This document shows, in pieces, positions 46,669-56,991 of a DNA stretch of 64,000 nucleotides; the stretch's first letter is position 1, and each line of letters opens with the position of its first letter. Source of the DNA: Pseudomonas paralcaligenes. Lineage in GTDB: Bacteria; Pseudomonadota; Gammaproteobacteria; Pseudomonadales; Pseudomonadaceae. Position numbers and translations under genes: made by a program. Below the pieces are notes generated by a model, which saw nothing but the letters and a program-made list of their open reading frames with translations, searched no databases and was not told the origin of the DNA. The stretch is taken from assembly GCF_019655855.1 (NCBI RefSeq), contig NZ_BPFX01000020.1, positions 49,504 to 113,503 of the forward strand, given 5' to 3'.

Positions 46669-47072
46669 CCAGCGGCCAGATCGCGCATGCGCAGCAGCAC
46701 GGCGTTCAGGCCGTTGCTGCGCGAGGGCGACAGCTGGCGGGAGAGGCCGAGCCGGGCGAACCAGTCGGCCAGGTCGAGGCGCTGCAGCTCGGCGTCGTCC
46801 AGGCCTTCGACCCGCGCCAGCAGCACGGCCAGCAGGCCGCGGATCAGGCGTGCGTCGCTGGCGGCGCGGAAGCGCCAGGCGCCGCCGTCGCGCTCGCCCA
46901 CCAGCCAGACCTGGCTCTCGCAGCCGCTGACCCGGTTGGCTTCGTTGCGCTCGTCCTCGCTCAGCGGCGCCAGGCGCTCGCCCCACTGCATCAGCAGGCG
47001 CGCGCGCTGTTCCCAGCCGGGGCAGGCGGCGAAGGCCTCCAGCGCCTCCCGGGCGGCGGCCGGCAGGGTCAT
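46665..47072 (-). CDS. csdE: SufE/CsdE-family sulfur acceptor
   Basis: 135 residues from ATG 47072; a GTG at 47078 is also in frame. The active Cys is in VSGCESQVWL. It takes sulfur from the cysteine desulfurase CsdA encoded just upstream. Confidence 0.88.
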   Translation of the reverse strand: MTLPAAAREALEAFAACPGWEQRARLLMQWGERLAPLSEDERNEANRVSGCESQVWLVGERDGGAWRFRAASDARLIRGLLAVLLARVEGLDDAELQRLDLADWFARLGLSRQLSPSRSNGLNAVLLRMRDLAAG

Positions 47073-47082
47073 GGGCACGCCC

Positions 47083-47148
47083 TTGTAGGAGCGGCTTCAG
47101 CCGCGAAAGCAGATGATGCCGAGGGTTCGCGGCTGAAGCCGCTCCCAC
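47083..47148. repeat. REPIN-type inverted pair between csdA and csdE
   Basis: TTGTAGGAGCGGCTTCAGCC and GGCTGAAGCCGCTCCCAC with about 20 spacer bases. Same family as 11711 and 41373, different inner arm. Confidence 0.82.
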
Positions 47149-47160
47149 GGGAATTGCGCT

Positions 47161-48369
47161 TCATCGCAGCAGCTCCAGGGCCTGGTCGAGGGCGGCGAAG
47201 AAGCGCTCCAAGTCGGCGCCATCGTTGTATAGGCCGAGGGACACGCGGATCGCGCCGCTCAGGCCCAGGCGCTTGAGCAGCGGCATGGCGCAGTGGTGGC
47301 CGGTGCGCACGGCGATGCCCTGGTCGGTCAGCAGGTGGGCCAGGTCGGCGCTGTGTACGCCGTCCACGGTGAGGCTGGCCAGGGCCAGCTGCGGTTCGCC
47401 GAGCAGGCGCACGCCGTCGCGGACGGCCAGGCCGGCAAGCAGTTCGGCGTGCAGCGCGGCCTCGTGGCGGGCGACGGCGGTGGCGTCCAGGCCGGCCAGG
47501 TAGGCCAGCGTCGCGCCCAGGGCGATGACGCCGGAGATCGGCGGCGTGCCGGCCTCGAAGCCCAGCGGCGCGGCGCGGAAGCGGGATTCCTCGTAGTCGG
47601 CCTGCAATACCATCTCGCCGCCGAACTGCCAGTGGCGTAGCCGCTCTAGGGCCTCGCGCCGGCCGTGCAGCAGGCCGACGCCGTCCGGGCCGTACAGCTT
47701 GTGGCTGGAGCAGACATAGAAGTCGCAGCCCAGCGCCTGGATGTCGTGCCGGCCGTGAACCGCGCCCTGGGCGCCGTCGACCACGCTTAGCGCGCCTTGG
47801 GCGCGGGCCAGGGCGGCCAGCTCCCGCACCGGCTGCCAGCGGCCGAGCACGTTGGACAGTTGCGATATCGCCAGCAGGCGGGTGCGGGGGCCGATCAGCC
47901 CGGCGGCCCGTCCCAGGTCGATGGTGCCTGCGGCGTCCAGCGGCAGCACCGCCAGTTCAAGACCGCGGCGCAGCGCCAGCTGTTGCCAGGGCAGCAGGTT
48001 GGCGTGGTGTTCCAGGGCGCTGACGACGATCCGGTCGCCGGGCTGGAACAGGTGCTCCAGGCCGTAGGCGAGCAGGTTGAGGGATTCGGTGGCGCCACGG
48101 GTGAAGACGATCTCGTCGCGACTGGCCGCGTTCAGCCAGGCCGCGGCCTGGTCCCGGGTGGCCTCGAAGGCGCGGGTGGCGCGCTCGCCGGGCAGGTGCT
48201 GGGCGCGGTGCACGTTGGCCGCGCCGCCGGCCAGGTGGCCGAGCAGGCTGTCGAGCATGGCCCGGGGCTTCTGCGCGGTGGCGGCGCTGTCCAGGTAGGT
48301 CTGGCCTTCGGCGTCGAAGGCCGCCAGGGCCGGGAAGTCCTGGCGCCAGGGCGAAACGAGCGAACTCAC
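47161..48369 (-). CDS. csdA: Cysteine desulfurase CsdA
   Basis: 402 residues, GTG start overlapping the gltS stop (GTGA). PLP lysine in VCSSHKLYGP (about 225), catalytic Cys in RTGHHCAMPLLKRLG near the C-terminus. It supplies sulfur to CsdE and, with TcdA close by, matches the csd neighbourhood. The group II SufS-type enzymes are the nearest alternative. Confidence 0.92.
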   Translation of the reverse strand: MSSLVSPWRQDFPALAAFDAEGQTYLDSAATAQKPRAMLDSLLGHLAGGAANVHRAQHLPGERATRAFEATRDQAAAWLNAASRDEIVFTRGATESLNLLAYGLEHLFQPGDRIVVSALEHHANLLPWQQLALRRGLELAVLPLDAAGTIDLGRAAGLIGPRTRLLAISQLSNVLGRWQPVRELAALARAQGALSVVDGAQGAVHGRHDIQALGCDFYVCSSHKLYGPDGVGLLHGRREALERLRHWQFGGEMVLQADYEESRFRAAPLGFEAGTPPISGVIALGATLAYLAGLDATAVARHEAALHAELLAGLAVRDGVRLLGEPQLALASLTVDGVHSADLAHLLTDQGIAVRTGHHCAMPLLKRLGLSGAIRVSLGLYNDGADLERFFAALDQALELLR

Positions 48370-49607
48370 AGGGTTACCAGCAGGTTGATGATCAGGGCGT
48401 TGACCAGATCGATGAAGAAACCGCACACCAGCGGCACCAGGATGAAGGCCCGGTGCGCCGCGCCGTATTGCTGGGTGACGGCAGTCATGTTGACGATGGC
48501 CGTCGCGGTCGAGCCCAGGGCGATGCCGCCGAAGCCGGAGCAGATCACGGCGGCCTCGTAGTCGCGGCCCATCAGGCGGAATACTACCAGCAGGGTGAAG
48601 GCCACGCACATCAGCACCTGCAGGCCGATCACCAGTAGGATCAGGCCGAGCAGCCCTTCCAGCTCCCACAGGCGCAGGCCCATCAGCGCCATGGTCAGGA
48701 ACAGCCCCAGGCAGATGTCGGAAATCAGCGCCAGGCCGTCCTTGGCGTTGAGCCAGCTGCTGGCCCGGGCCGTGCGCGGGCTGAGCAGGCGGCTGCGGAA
48801 CAGCCAGCGGCGCAGCGGTGGCAGGCCGTTGCGCAGCGCGATGCCGGCCATCAGGCAACTGACGAACTCCGGCAGGGTCAGGCCGGTGCGGGCGAGCAGG
48901 CCGTGCAGGCCTTCGCCGATCAGCAATGTCAGGTTGAGCCACATCCAGGCCCAGAGCACGCCGTAGTAGTCGAGCTTGGGGCGTTCCTCGGCGAAGCTCA
49001 GGCCGACGTCCAGCCGGGTCGTCTCAGGCGGCTGCAGGCGGTGGCGGGTCAGCAGGTAGCGGGCGATGGGGCCGCCGATCAGACAGGCCGCGATCAGCCC
49101 CATGGTGTTGGCCGCGATGCCCAGTTCCAGGGCGTTGTCGATGCCGAGGCTGTCGACGAAGTAGGGCGACCAGGCCAGGGTGGTGCCCACGCCGCCGGTC
49201 AGCGAGATGGAGCCGAGCATCAGCCCCGCCTTGGCGTCCAGCCCGAAGGCATCGGCCAGGCCCATGCCGAGCAGGTTCTGCGCGAGGATATAGGTGGTCG
49301 CCAGGGCCAGCAGGACGGTGAGCGCCCGTCCGCCCTTGAGCAGAGTCGAGAGGTCGGCGCGCAGCCCGATGGCGGCGAAGAAGTACAGGAGCAGCAGGTC
49401 GCGCACTTCCAGTTCGAAGCGCGGCTGCAGGTCGAAACCGTAGTAGAGCAGGGCGGTGGCGGCGGCGCAGATGAAGCCGCCGATCACCGACTCCGGGATG
49501 CTGTAGCGGCGCAGCGGCTCGAAGGCGTGGGTGAGCGCCTTGCCGGCGAACAGCAGGAGGATCGCCAGGGTGAAGCTGACGAAGGCGGAGACGTCGAGTG
49601 TCTGCAT
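48366..49607 (-). CDS. gltS: Sodium/glutamate symporter
   Basis: 413 residues from ATG 49607, about ten to twelve membrane helices with the family's inverted halves (ISLTGGVGTTLAWSP; GFGGIALGSTATAIVNMTAV). It takes up glutamate with sodium. Coupled to csdA. Confidence 0.9.
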   Translation of the reverse strand: MQTLDVSAFVSFTLAILLLFAGKALTHAFEPLRRYSIPESVIGGFICAAATALLYYGFDLQPRFELEVRDLLLLYFFAAIGLRADLSTLLKGGRALTVLLALATTYILAQNLLGMGLADAFGLDAKAGLMLGSISLTGGVGTTLAWSPYFVDSLGIDNALELGIAANTMGLIAACLIGGPIARYLLTRHRLQPPETTRLDVGLSFAEERPKLDYYGVLWAWMWLNLTLLIGEGLHGLLARTGLTLPEFVSCLMAGIALRNGLPPLRRWLFRSRLLSPRTARASSWLNAKDGLALISDICLGLFLTMALMGLRLWELEGLLGLILLVIGLQVLMCVAFTLLVVFRLMGRDYEAAVICSGFGGIALGSTATAIVNMTAVTQQYGAAHRAFILVPLVCGFFIDLVNALIINLLVTL

Positions 49608-49651
49608 GGCCGTGCATGGCACGGGGCGGCCCGGAGCCGCCCCGCCATGGA

Positions 49652-50686
49652 TCAGTTGTGCGCGTGCAGGGACTCGTTCAGCTCGATGGCGGTGCGGTTG
49701 GTCTTGCACTCCACCGCGCCGGTCTGCGAGTTGCGGCGGAACAGCAGGTCCGGCTGGCCGGCAAGCTCGCGGGCCTTGACCACCCGCACCAGGTTGTTCT
49801 GGTCGTCGAGCAGGGCCACCTTGGTGCCGGCAGTGACGTACAGGCCGGACTCCACGGTGTTGCGGTCGCCCAGCGGGATGCCGATGCCGGCGTTGGCGCC
49901 GATCAGGCAGCCTTCGCCGACGCTGATGACGATGTTGCCGCCGCCGGACAGGGTGCCCATGGTCGAGCAGCCGCCGCCCAGGTCCGAGCCCTTGCCTACG
50001 AACACGCCGGCGGAGACGCGGCCTTCGATCATGCCCGGGCCCTCGGTGCCGCCGTTGAAGTTGACGAAGCCCTCGTGCATCACCGTGGTGCCCTCGCCGA
50101 TGTAGGCGCCCAGGCGCACGCGGGCGCTATCGGCGATGCGCACGCCGGCCGGCACCACGTAGTCGGTCATCTTCGGGAACTTGTCCACCGAGAACACTTC
50201 CAGCAGCTCGCCCTTCAGGCGCGCTTCCAGCTGGCGCTCGCCCAGCTCGGCCAGGTCGACGGCGCCCTGGCTGGTCCAGGCCACGTTGGGCAGCAGCGGG
50301 AAGATGCCGGCCAGGTTCAGGCCGTGGGGCCGGGCCAGGCGGTGGGACAGCAGGTGCAGCTTGAGGTAGGCCTCGGGAGTGGAGGCCAGGGTCGTGTCCT
50401 CGGCCAGCAGGGTGGCGACCAGCGGCTTGTGGCTCTCGGCCAGGCGGGTGAGCAGGGCGGCCTGGGCGGCGTCCACGCCCTTGATCGCGGCGGCCAGCTC
50501 GGCGGCCTGGGTGGTGCTGATGGCGATGGCCTGGTTGCCGCCTGCGTAGCCCAGCTTCCCGGCGACCAGTGCGACCAGCTCGGCGGCCGGGTTCAGCAGC
50601 GGTTGCGCGTAGAAGACTTCCAGCCAGGCGCCCTGGCGGTTCTGGGTGCCGACACCGAAGGCCAGGCTGAACAGGGATTGCGACAT
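49652..50686 (-). CDS. dapD: Tetrahydrodipicolinate N-succinyltransferase
   Basis: 344 residues, the longer Pseudomonas form. Left-handed beta-helix with hexapeptide motifs (VRLGAYIGEGTTV, IEGRVSAGVFVGKGSDLGGG) and GANAGIGIPLGD. It succinylates tetrahydrodipicolinate before DapC and DapE act. Confidence 0.96.
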   Translation of the reverse strand: MSQSLFSLAFGVGTQNRQGAWLEVFYAQPLLNPAAELVALVAGKLGYAGGNQAIAISTTQAAELAAAIKGVDAAQAALLTRLAESHKPLVATLLAEDTTLASTPEAYLKLHLLSHRLARPHGLNLAGIFPLLPNVAWTSQGAVDLAELGERQLEARLKGELLEVFSVDKFPKMTDYVVPAGVRIADSARVRLGAYIGEGTTVMHEGFVNFNGGTEGPGMIEGRVSAGVFVGKGSDLGGGCSTMGTLSGGGNIVISVGEGCLIGANAGIGIPLGDRNTVESGLYVTAGTKVALLDDQNNLVRVVKARELAGQPDLLFRRNSQTGAVECKTNRTAIELNESLHAHN

Positions 50687-50832
50687 GTGGGGATTCCTTG
50701 TGACAAGACGAATGGAGGGCAGGGGCGGCCATGCGCCGGCCCGGACTGCGAACCGGATTGTGTGGCGCGCAGTTTACAACTGTCCGGGCGTATTCCCGAG
50801 CCCCAATCGCTGCCGCATGTCTCCGCGGGCGT

Positions 50833-51513
50833 TCAGGCCACCTGGGTGAAGCGCGCGGACAGGTAGTCCAGGGCGTCGCGCTGCGCCTCGTTGAGGCTGC
50901 CCTCACGCTTGACCAGGCGGTTGGCCAGGCGCAGCAGCAGGTGCCGAGCGTCGCCGGTCAGGCGCTTGCCGAGGCGGCCGACCCAGGCGCGGTAGGCCTG
51001 GGCGCCGGCGCCGCGGATCGGCGTCAGGCGCTCGTCGAGCGCGGCCTCGCTGATGCGCTCGTCGCCGCTCAGGTGGCGGCAGGTCTCGGCGAGGGCGGCG
51101 GTCACCTGCTCGGAGGAGTTGTCGCCGGCCTCCAGCAGGTACAGCAGTACGCGCAGGACGTCGTGCTGCTCGTTCATCAGGCAGTCGAGGGTGTAGTCCG
51201 GCGTGCCCATGTACAGGTTGTGCAGATGCTCGTAGACATCCTCGACCGGTTGGCCGGTGCTCTCGTCGAAGCAGCTGTGGATGCGGTCGATGCGGAACTC
51301 GCGCACGGCGTCGCGCAGCCGGCAGTGGGCCAGGATGGTCGGGCCGAAGGCCAGGTTGGCGAACATGCGGGTATCGATCACCCGCTCGACCACGCTGCCG
51401 ACGGTGTCTTCATAGCCGATGCGCAGCACGGTGGCGGCGGGCATGCCGATCTGCCGCCAGACTTCGGGCATGTCGCCGTGGCGCGTCGGGTCGTACTGGA
51501 TGGAGGCGGACAT
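50833..51513 (-). CDS. WYL-domain-like protein without an HTH
   Basis: 226 residues. The stretch GPTILAHCRLRDAVREFRIDRI matches the core of WYL regulatory domains, which bind small ligands or nucleic acid. No N-terminal helix-turn-helix is seen; the first 60 residues are unassigned and the C-terminal 110 are helical (DVLRVLLYLLEAGDNSSEQV) and TerB-like in feel. It could be a standalone sensor. Genus-typical codon use. Confidence 0.7.
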   Translation of the reverse strand: MSASIQYDPTRHGDMPEVWRQIGMPAATVLRIGYEDTVGSVVERVIDTRMFANLAFGPTILAHCRLRDAVREFRIDRIHSCFDESTGQPVEDVYEHLHNLYMGTPDYTLDCLMNEQHDVLRVLLYLLEAGDNSSEQVTAALAETCRHLSGDERISEAALDERLTPIRGAGAQAYRAWVGRLGKRLTGDARHLLLRLANRLVKREGSLNEAQRDALDYLSARFTQVA

Positions 51514-51613
51514 GGGGGCTCCCTCTCGCTGGGTGGACGGGAGGGAACACTATCGAGTCGCGCCGGGAGCCCTATAGATCGAGATCAATGAATCGTCTCC
51601 CGGAGCTGGGTGG

Positions 51614-51961
51614 CTACTCGAGGGCGGCGGCGTAGAGGTCCGGCTTGAAGCCGACCAGCGTCCTGTCGCCCAAATCCAGCACCGGGCGCTTGATCATCGA
51701 GGGCTGGGCCAGCATCAGCTCGATGGCCTTGCTCTGGTCCAGATCGGCCTTCTGCGCGTCGTCCAGCTTGCGGAAGGTGGTGCCGGCGCGGTTCAGCACG
51801 GTTTCCCAGCCATGCTCGGCGCACCATTTCTGCAGATTGGCGCGGTCGATGGCGGAGACCTTGTAGTCGTGGAAGTCGTAGGCGACGCCATGCTCGTCGA
51901 GCCAGGTGCGGGCCTTCTTCATGGTGTCGCAGGCCTTGATCCCGTAAAGAACGTAAGACAT
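51614..51961 (-). CDS. ArsC/Spx-like (YffB-type) thioredoxin-fold protein
   Basis: 115 residues. KACDTMKKARTWLDEHG gives one active Cys near residue 11; the RPVLDLGDRTLVGF loop is that of ArsC-family proteins. It is probably a thiol-dependent reductase rather than a true arsenate reductase, since the family's arsenate-reductase residues (RxxxxR set) are not all seen. Confidence 0.85.
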   Translation of the reverse strand: MSYVLYGIKACDTMKKARTWLDEHGVAYDFHDYKVSAIDRANLQKWCAEHGWETVLNRAGTTFRKLDDAQKADLDQSKAIELMLAQPSMIKRPVLDLGDRTLVGFKPDLYAAALE

Positions 51962-52082
51962 TGATCCTCCTGGATATTATTTGGTTTTAGGATGCCCGTT
52001 GGGCAGCGCTGGAAGACGCGGGCGGGCTTTTCACATTCTTTTCACGTCCACCCGGTCAAGGTGACACCGTGATGCTCTCCCT

Positions 52083-52109
52083 ACCCGGCCCCCGTGCCGG
52101 GTTTCTTTT
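52083..52109 (+). terminator. Intrinsic terminator on the plus strand with no gene before it
   Basis: ACCCGGC-CCCCGT-GCCGGGT followed by TTCTTTT. Both flanking genes (ArsC-like and dapC) run leftward, so its strong strand is opposite to them. It may end a small RNA transcribed rightward from the 51962-52080 gap. Confidence 0.6.
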
Positions 52110-52118
52110 GCCCGCTGA

Positions 52119-53312
52119 TCAGCCCCGGATGAAGTCGCGAATGCGTTGCGCGGCCTCGATGCATTCGGCCAGCGGCGCAACCAGCGCCATGCGCACGCGG
52201 CCCGCGCCCGGGTTCTCGCCATTCACTTCGCGCGACAGGTAGGAACCCGGCACCACGGTGACGTGCTCGCGGGCGAACAGGTCGCGGGTGAAGACGGTGT
52301 CGTCGCCCGGGGTGCGTGCCCACAGGTAGAAGCTGCCGTCCGGGCGCTGCACGTCCAGCACCGGTTGGAGGATTTCCAGCACGGCAGCGTATTTCGCCCG
52401 GTACTGGTCGCGGTTGGCGCGCACGTGGGCCTCGTCCTGCCAGGCGGCGATGCTGGCCAGCTGGGTCTGCACCGGCATGGCGCAGCCGTGGTAGGTGCGG
52501 TACAGCAGGAAGGCCTTGAGGATGTCGGCGTCGCCGGCGACGAAGCCCGAGCGCAGGCCCGGCAGGTTGGAGCGCTTGGACAGGCTGTGGAACACCACGC
52601 AGCGCTTGAAGTCGCGGCGGCCCAGTTCGGCGCAGGCGGTCAGCAGGCCGGGCGGCGGGTTGTCCTCGTCGAAATACAGCTCGCTGTAGCACTCATCGGC
52701 GGCGATCACGAAGTCGTGCTCGTCGGCCAGGTCGATCAGCTTCTTCAGCTGCTCCATCGGCACCAGCGCGCCGGTGGGGTTGCCCGGCGAGCAGAGGAAG
52801 AGGATCTGGCAGCGCCGCCAGACGTCGACCGGCACAGCGTCGAAGTCCGGGTTGAAGCCGTTGTCTTCCCGGCACGGCAGGTAGTGTGGCTCGGCGCCGG
52901 CGAGCAGGGCCGCGCCTTCGTAGATCTGGTAGAACGGGTTGGGGCTGACCACCAGGCCGCCCGCATCGCGCTGCACCACGGTCTGGGTGAAGGCGAACAG
53001 CGCTTCGCGGGTGCCGTTGACCGGCAGTACGTGGCGGGCGGCGTCCAGCCAGCCGTTTGGCACGCCGAAGCGGCGTTCGCACCAGGCGGCGATGGCTTCG
53101 CGCAGGGGCGGGATGCCCAGGGTGGTGGGATAGACGGCCAGCTGATCGAGATTGTCCGCCAGGGCCTTGGCCACGAAGTCCGGCGACTTGTGCTTGGGTT
53201 CGCCGATGGACAGGGCGATCGGCCGCTTGTCCGCCGGCGGGGTGATGCCGGCGAGCAGGGCGCGCAGTTTCTCGAAGGGGTAGGGCTGCAGCTGGGTCAG
53301 GGCGTGGTTCAT
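52119..53312 (-). CDS. dapC: Succinyldiaminopimelate aminotransferase
   Basis: 397 residues, class I/II fold. PLP lysine in FHSLSKRSNLPGLRSG (about 240), substrate block VNGTREALFAF and SPGNPTGALVP. It makes the third step of the succinylase lysine branch between DapD and DapE. Leftward, 31 bases after glnD. Confidence 0.93.
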   Translation of the reverse strand: MNHALTQLQPYPFEKLRALLAGITPPADKRPIALSIGEPKHKSPDFVAKALADNLDQLAVYPTTLGIPPLREAIAAWCERRFGVPNGWLDAARHVLPVNGTREALFAFTQTVVQRDAGGLVVSPNPFYQIYEGAALLAGAEPHYLPCREDNGFNPDFDAVPVDVWRRCQILFLCSPGNPTGALVPMEQLKKLIDLADEHDFVIAADECYSELYFDEDNPPPGLLTACAELGRRDFKRCVVFHSLSKRSNLPGLRSGFVAGDADILKAFLLYRTYHGCAMPVQTQLASIAAWQDEAHVRANRDQYRAKYAAVLEILQPVLDVQRPDGSFYLWARTPGDDTVFTRDLFAREHVTVVPGSYLSREVNGENPGAGRVRMALVAPLAECIEAAQRIRDFIRG

Positions 53313-53343
53313 GAGGTCTCTTTCTTGCGCGGTGCGGCCAGGG

Positions 53344-56046
53344 TCAGATGCTGATCGAGCCGAGGTCGAGGGTTTCGCCGTTGGCCTGGGACAGCTGCCG
53401 GATGATGGTGTCCTGCAGGTGGGCGCACAGTTCGGGGTCGGAGAGCGGCTGGTTGTTGGCGTCGGTGACGAAGAACACGTCCTCCACCCGCTCGCCGAGG
53501 GTGGCGATCTTGGCGTTCTGCAGTGACAGGTCGAAGTCGAGGAAGATCTTGCCGATCCGCGCCAGCAGGCCGGGGCGGTCCGGCGCGGTGATCTCCAGCA
53601 CGGTGACCGGGCGCTGGGCGTCGTTGTGGATGGTCACCTGCGGGGCGAAGGCGAAGTGCTTGAGCTGGCGCGGCACCCGGCGCTGGATGATGGACGGGTA
53701 GTCGTCCGGGTTCTTCAGCGCCTCCACCAGGCCGTCGCGGATTTCCCGGATGCGCGCGGGGTTGTCGCCGATGCGGCCGCCGTCGGCGTCGAGGACGATG
53801 TAGGTGTCCAGGGTGAACTGGCTGGTGGAGGTGATCACCCGGGCGTCGTGGATGTTCAGGTTGAGCTGGTCCATGGCCGCCACGGTCACGGCGAAGAAGT
53901 CGTGCTGATCCGGGGCGTAGATGAATATCTGGGTGGCGCCCTCGAACTCGCGCTGGGCGGTCTCCTTGATCAGCACCAGCGGGTCCTTGCCGGCCGGGTG
54001 CTGGAGGATGGCCTCGGTGTGCCAGGCCACGTCGCTGGCGGTGTGGCGCAGGAAGTAGTCGTCGCCGAGCTGGCTCCACAGCTGCTCGGCGTCGTCCTGG
54101 TCGATGCCGTTGCGCACCAGGATGTCGATGGCGGAGACCTGGGTGGCGCGGATCTGTTCCTCGCGGTCCAGCGGATTCTCCAGGCCGCGGCGCAGGGCGC
54201 GCTTGGTCTCGGTGTAGAGCTGGCGCAGCAGGCTGGCGCGCCAGGAGTTCCACAGGCTGGGGTTGGTGGCGTTGATATCGGCCACGGTGAGCACGTAGAG
54301 GTAGTCCAGGCGGGTCTGGTCGCCGACCAGTTGGGCGAAGTCGAAGATCACCTGCGGGTCGGACAGGTCCTTGCGCTGGGCGGTGGTGGACATCACCAGG
54401 TGGTTCTGCACCAGCCAGACGATCAGCCGGCTGTCCCACAGCGGCAGCTGGTGGCGGGCACAGAAGGCTTCCGCATCCACCGCGCCGAGTTCGGAGTGGT
54501 CGCCGCCGCGGCCCTTGCCGATGTCGTGGTAGAGGCCGGCGATGTAGATCAGCTCGGGTTTGGGCAGCTTGTCGATGACCTTGCTGGCCAGCGGGTACTT
54601 CTCCGCCATCTCCGGCCACTTCAGCTTGCGCAGGTGCTTGATCAGATTGAGGGTGTGGGCGTCGACCGTATAGATGTGGAACAGGTCGTGCTGCATCTGC
54701 CCGACGATGTGGCCGAACTCCGGCAGGTAGCGGCCGAGGATGCCGTAGCGGTTCATCCGCCGCAGGTTGCGGTGGATGCCCTGGGGCGACTTGAACAGCT
54801 CGATGAACAGGCTGGTGTTGCGGATGTCGCGGCGGAACTCGTCGTCGATCAGGTAGCGGCTGTCGCGCAGCAGGCGGATGGTGTCCGCGCGCACGCCCTT
54901 CAGTTCGGGGTGCTGGGCCAGCAGCACGAACACCTCGAGGATGGCGAACGGGGTGCGCTTGAAGACGTTGGCGTGGGCCACCTCGATGTAACCGTCGCGG
55001 ACCTGGAAGCGGCTGTTCAGCGGTTGCGCCACGCCGCTTCCGCCGCCGCGCAGCAGCACGTCCTCGAAATGCTGGTTGATCAGGTCGGACAGTTCGGCGA
55101 CGCCCATCACCACCCGGTAGTACTTCTGCATGAAGCGCTCGACGGCCAGCTTGCCGTCGCCGTCCTCGAAGCCGAGCAGGCCGGCGATCCTGCGCTGGTG
55201 ATCGAACAGCAGGCGGTCCTCGGCGCGGCCGGCCAGCATGTGCAGGGCGTAGCGCACCTTCCACAGGAATTCCTGGGCCGAGGCCAGCATGCTGTACTCG
55301 CTGTCGACCAGGAAGCCCTGCTGCACCAGGGAATGCAGGTTGAGGCTGCCGAACTGGCGGCGGGCGACCCAGAGGATGGTCTGGATGTCGCGCAGGCCGC
55401 CGGGGGAGCCCTTCACGTTGGGCTCCAGGTTGTACTCGGTGTCGTTGTACTTGGCGTGGCGCGCTTTGGCTTCGCGGCGCTTGGCGATGAAGAATTCGCT
55501 GCTCGGCCACATCCGCTGCGGGCTGGTGACCTCCTGCATGCGCATGCGCAACCGCTCGGGGCCGGCGATGGTGCGGCTTTCCATGAGGTTGGTGACCACC
55601 GTCAGGTCGGCGCGCGCCTCCTCGGCGCATTCGTCGACGCTGCGCACGCTCTGGCCGACTTCCAGGCCGATGTCCCAGAGCAGGGTCAGGAAGCCCTCGA
55701 TGGGCTCGCGGAAGGTCTCGTGGTCGGCGCTGTCCAGCAGGATCAGCAGGTCGATGTCGGAATTGGGGTGCAGTTCGCCACGACCGTAGCCGCCGACCGC
55801 CAGCAGGGCGATGTCGGCGTCCTCGCTCCAGTCGAAGCGCTTCCACGCCTCCCGGAGGATCTGGTCGACGAACCAGGCGCGGTCCTCGACCAGGCGGCGG
55901 ATGTCGCGCCCCTCGCGAAAGCGCTCGTCGAGCACCTCGCGCGCCTGCTTGATGGCCTTCTTGAAGGCCGAGATGGGACTGGACTTGAGCGCCAGTTCCG
56001 CCTGGAACTGGCCGTGGTCGAACAACTCCGGGTCCATCTGGGGCAT
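53344..56046 (-). CDS. glnD: Bifunctional PII uridylyltransferase/uridylyl-removing enzyme
   Basis: 900 residues, normal length. Nucleotidyltransferase domain ([20 protein letters not shown], about 85-105), HD hydrolase domain ([19 protein letters not shown], about 500-520) and two C-terminal ACT domains (start [13 protein letters not shown]). It modifies PII proteins according to glutamine level. Confidence 0.97.
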   Translation of the reverse strand: MPQMDPELFDHGQFQAELALKSSPISAFKKAIKQAREVLDERFREGRDIRRLVEDRAWFVDQILREAWKRFDWSEDADIALLAVGGYGRGELHPNSDIDLLILLDSADHETFREPIEGFLTLLWDIGLEVGQSVRSVDECAEEARADLTVVTNLMESRTIAGPERLRMRMQEVTSPQRMWPSSEFFIAKRREAKARHAKYNDTEYNLEPNVKGSPGGLRDIQTILWVARRQFGSLNLHSLVQQGFLVDSEYSMLASAQEFLWKVRYALHMLAGRAEDRLLFDHQRRIAGLLGFEDGDGKLAVERFMQKYYRVVMGVAELSDLINQHFEDVLLRGGGSGVAQPLNSRFQVRDGYIEVAHANVFKRTPFAILEVFVLLAQHPELKGVRADTIRLLRDSRYLIDDEFRRDIRNTSLFIELFKSPQGIHRNLRRMNRYGILGRYLPEFGHIVGQMQHDLFHIYTVDAHTLNLIKHLRKLKWPEMAEKYPLASKVIDKLPKPELIYIAGLYHDIGKGRGGDHSELGAVDAEAFCARHQLPLWDSRLIVWLVQNHLVMSTTAQRKDLSDPQVIFDFAQLVGDQTRLDYLYVLTVADINATNPSLWNSWRASLLRQLYTETKRALRRGLENPLDREEQIRATQVSAIDILVRNGIDQDDAEQLWSQLGDDYFLRHTASDVAWHTEAILQHPAGKDPLVLIKETAQREFEGATQIFIYAPDQHDFFAVTVAAMDQLNLNIHDARVITSTSQFTLDTYIVLDADGGRIGDNPARIREIRDGLVEALKNPDDYPSIIQRRVPRQLKHFAFAPQVTIHNDAQRPVTVLEITAPDRPGLLARIGKIFLDFDLSLQNAKIATLGERVEDVFFVTDANNQPLSDPELCAHLQDTIIRQLSQANGETLDLGSISI

Positions 56047-56073
56047 GCGCGCCTACCTTCTATATATGTGGGC

Positions 56074-56874
56074 TCAGGCGGAGGTGCGCGGCAGGGTGTC
56101 GTCGCGGCGCAGGGTAAGAATCTCGTAGCCGTCCGCGGTGACCAGCACGGTGTGCTCCCACTGGGCGGAGAGCTTGCGGTCCTTGGTGATGGCGGTCCAG
56201 CCGTCGCCCAGCAGGCGGGTTTCCGGGCGGCCCTGGTTGATCATCGGCTCGATGGTGAAGGTCATGCCTTCCTTGAGTTCCACGCCGGTGCCGGCGCGAC
56301 CGTAGTGCAGCACCTGGGGCTCCTCGTGGAAGATCGCGCCGATGCCGTGGCCGCAGTATTCGCGGACCACCGAGAAGCCGTTCTTCTCGGCGTGCTTCTG
56401 GATCACCTCGCCGATGTCGCCCAGGCGCGCGCCCGGGCGGACCAGCTGGATGCCCTTGTACATGCATTCCTGGGTGACCTGGGCCAGGCGCTGGGCCCAC
56501 TCCGGCACCTTGCCGACCATGAACATCTTGCTGGTGTCGCCGTGGTACCCGTCCTTGATCACGGTGACGTCGATGTTCAGCACGTCGCCGTCCTTCAGCG
56601 GCTTGTCGTTGGGGATGCCGTGGCAGACCACGTGGTTGATCGAGGTGCAGATCGACTTGGGGAAGCCCGGGCGGCCCGGCGCGGCGCCGTAGTTGAGCGG
56701 GGCGGGGATGGCCTTCTGCACGTTGACGATATGGTCGTGGCAGATGCGGTCGATTTCCTCGGTGGTGACGCCCGGCCTGACGTGTTCGCCGATCATCTCC
56801 AGCACTTCGGCGGCCAGGCGGCCGGCCACGCGCATCTTTTCGATCTCTTCGGGCGTCTTGATGGTCACGGTCAT
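56074..56874 (-). CDS. map: Methionine aminopeptidase type I
   Basis: 266 residues from ATG 56874. Metal ligands in NIDVTVIKDGYHGDTS, YCGHGIGAIFHEEP and FTIEPMINQG. It removes initiator methionine. Divergent from rpsB. Confidence 0.97.
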   Translation of the reverse strand: MTVTIKTPEEIEKMRVAGRLAAEVLEMIGEHVRPGVTTEEIDRICHDHIVNVQKAIPAPLNYGAAPGRPGFPKSICTSINHVVCHGIPNDKPLKDGDVLNIDVTVIKDGYHGDTSKMFMVGKVPEWAQRLAQVTQECMYKGIQLVRPGARLGDIGEVIQKHAEKNGFSVVREYCGHGIGAIFHEEPQVLHYGRAGTGVELKEGMTFTIEPMINQGRPETRLLGDGWTAITKDRKLSAQWEHTVLVTADGYEILTLRRDDTLPRTSA

Positions 56875-56991
56875 GCGATATCTCTCGGCGCCGATGGCGC
56901 TAGGCAAATCAGGGAAGGGGGCGATTCTAACAAAGAAAGCCGCCCGGCGCGGCAAAGTGGGGTTCGGCTAGCCTGTGATCGCAGACTGTGG

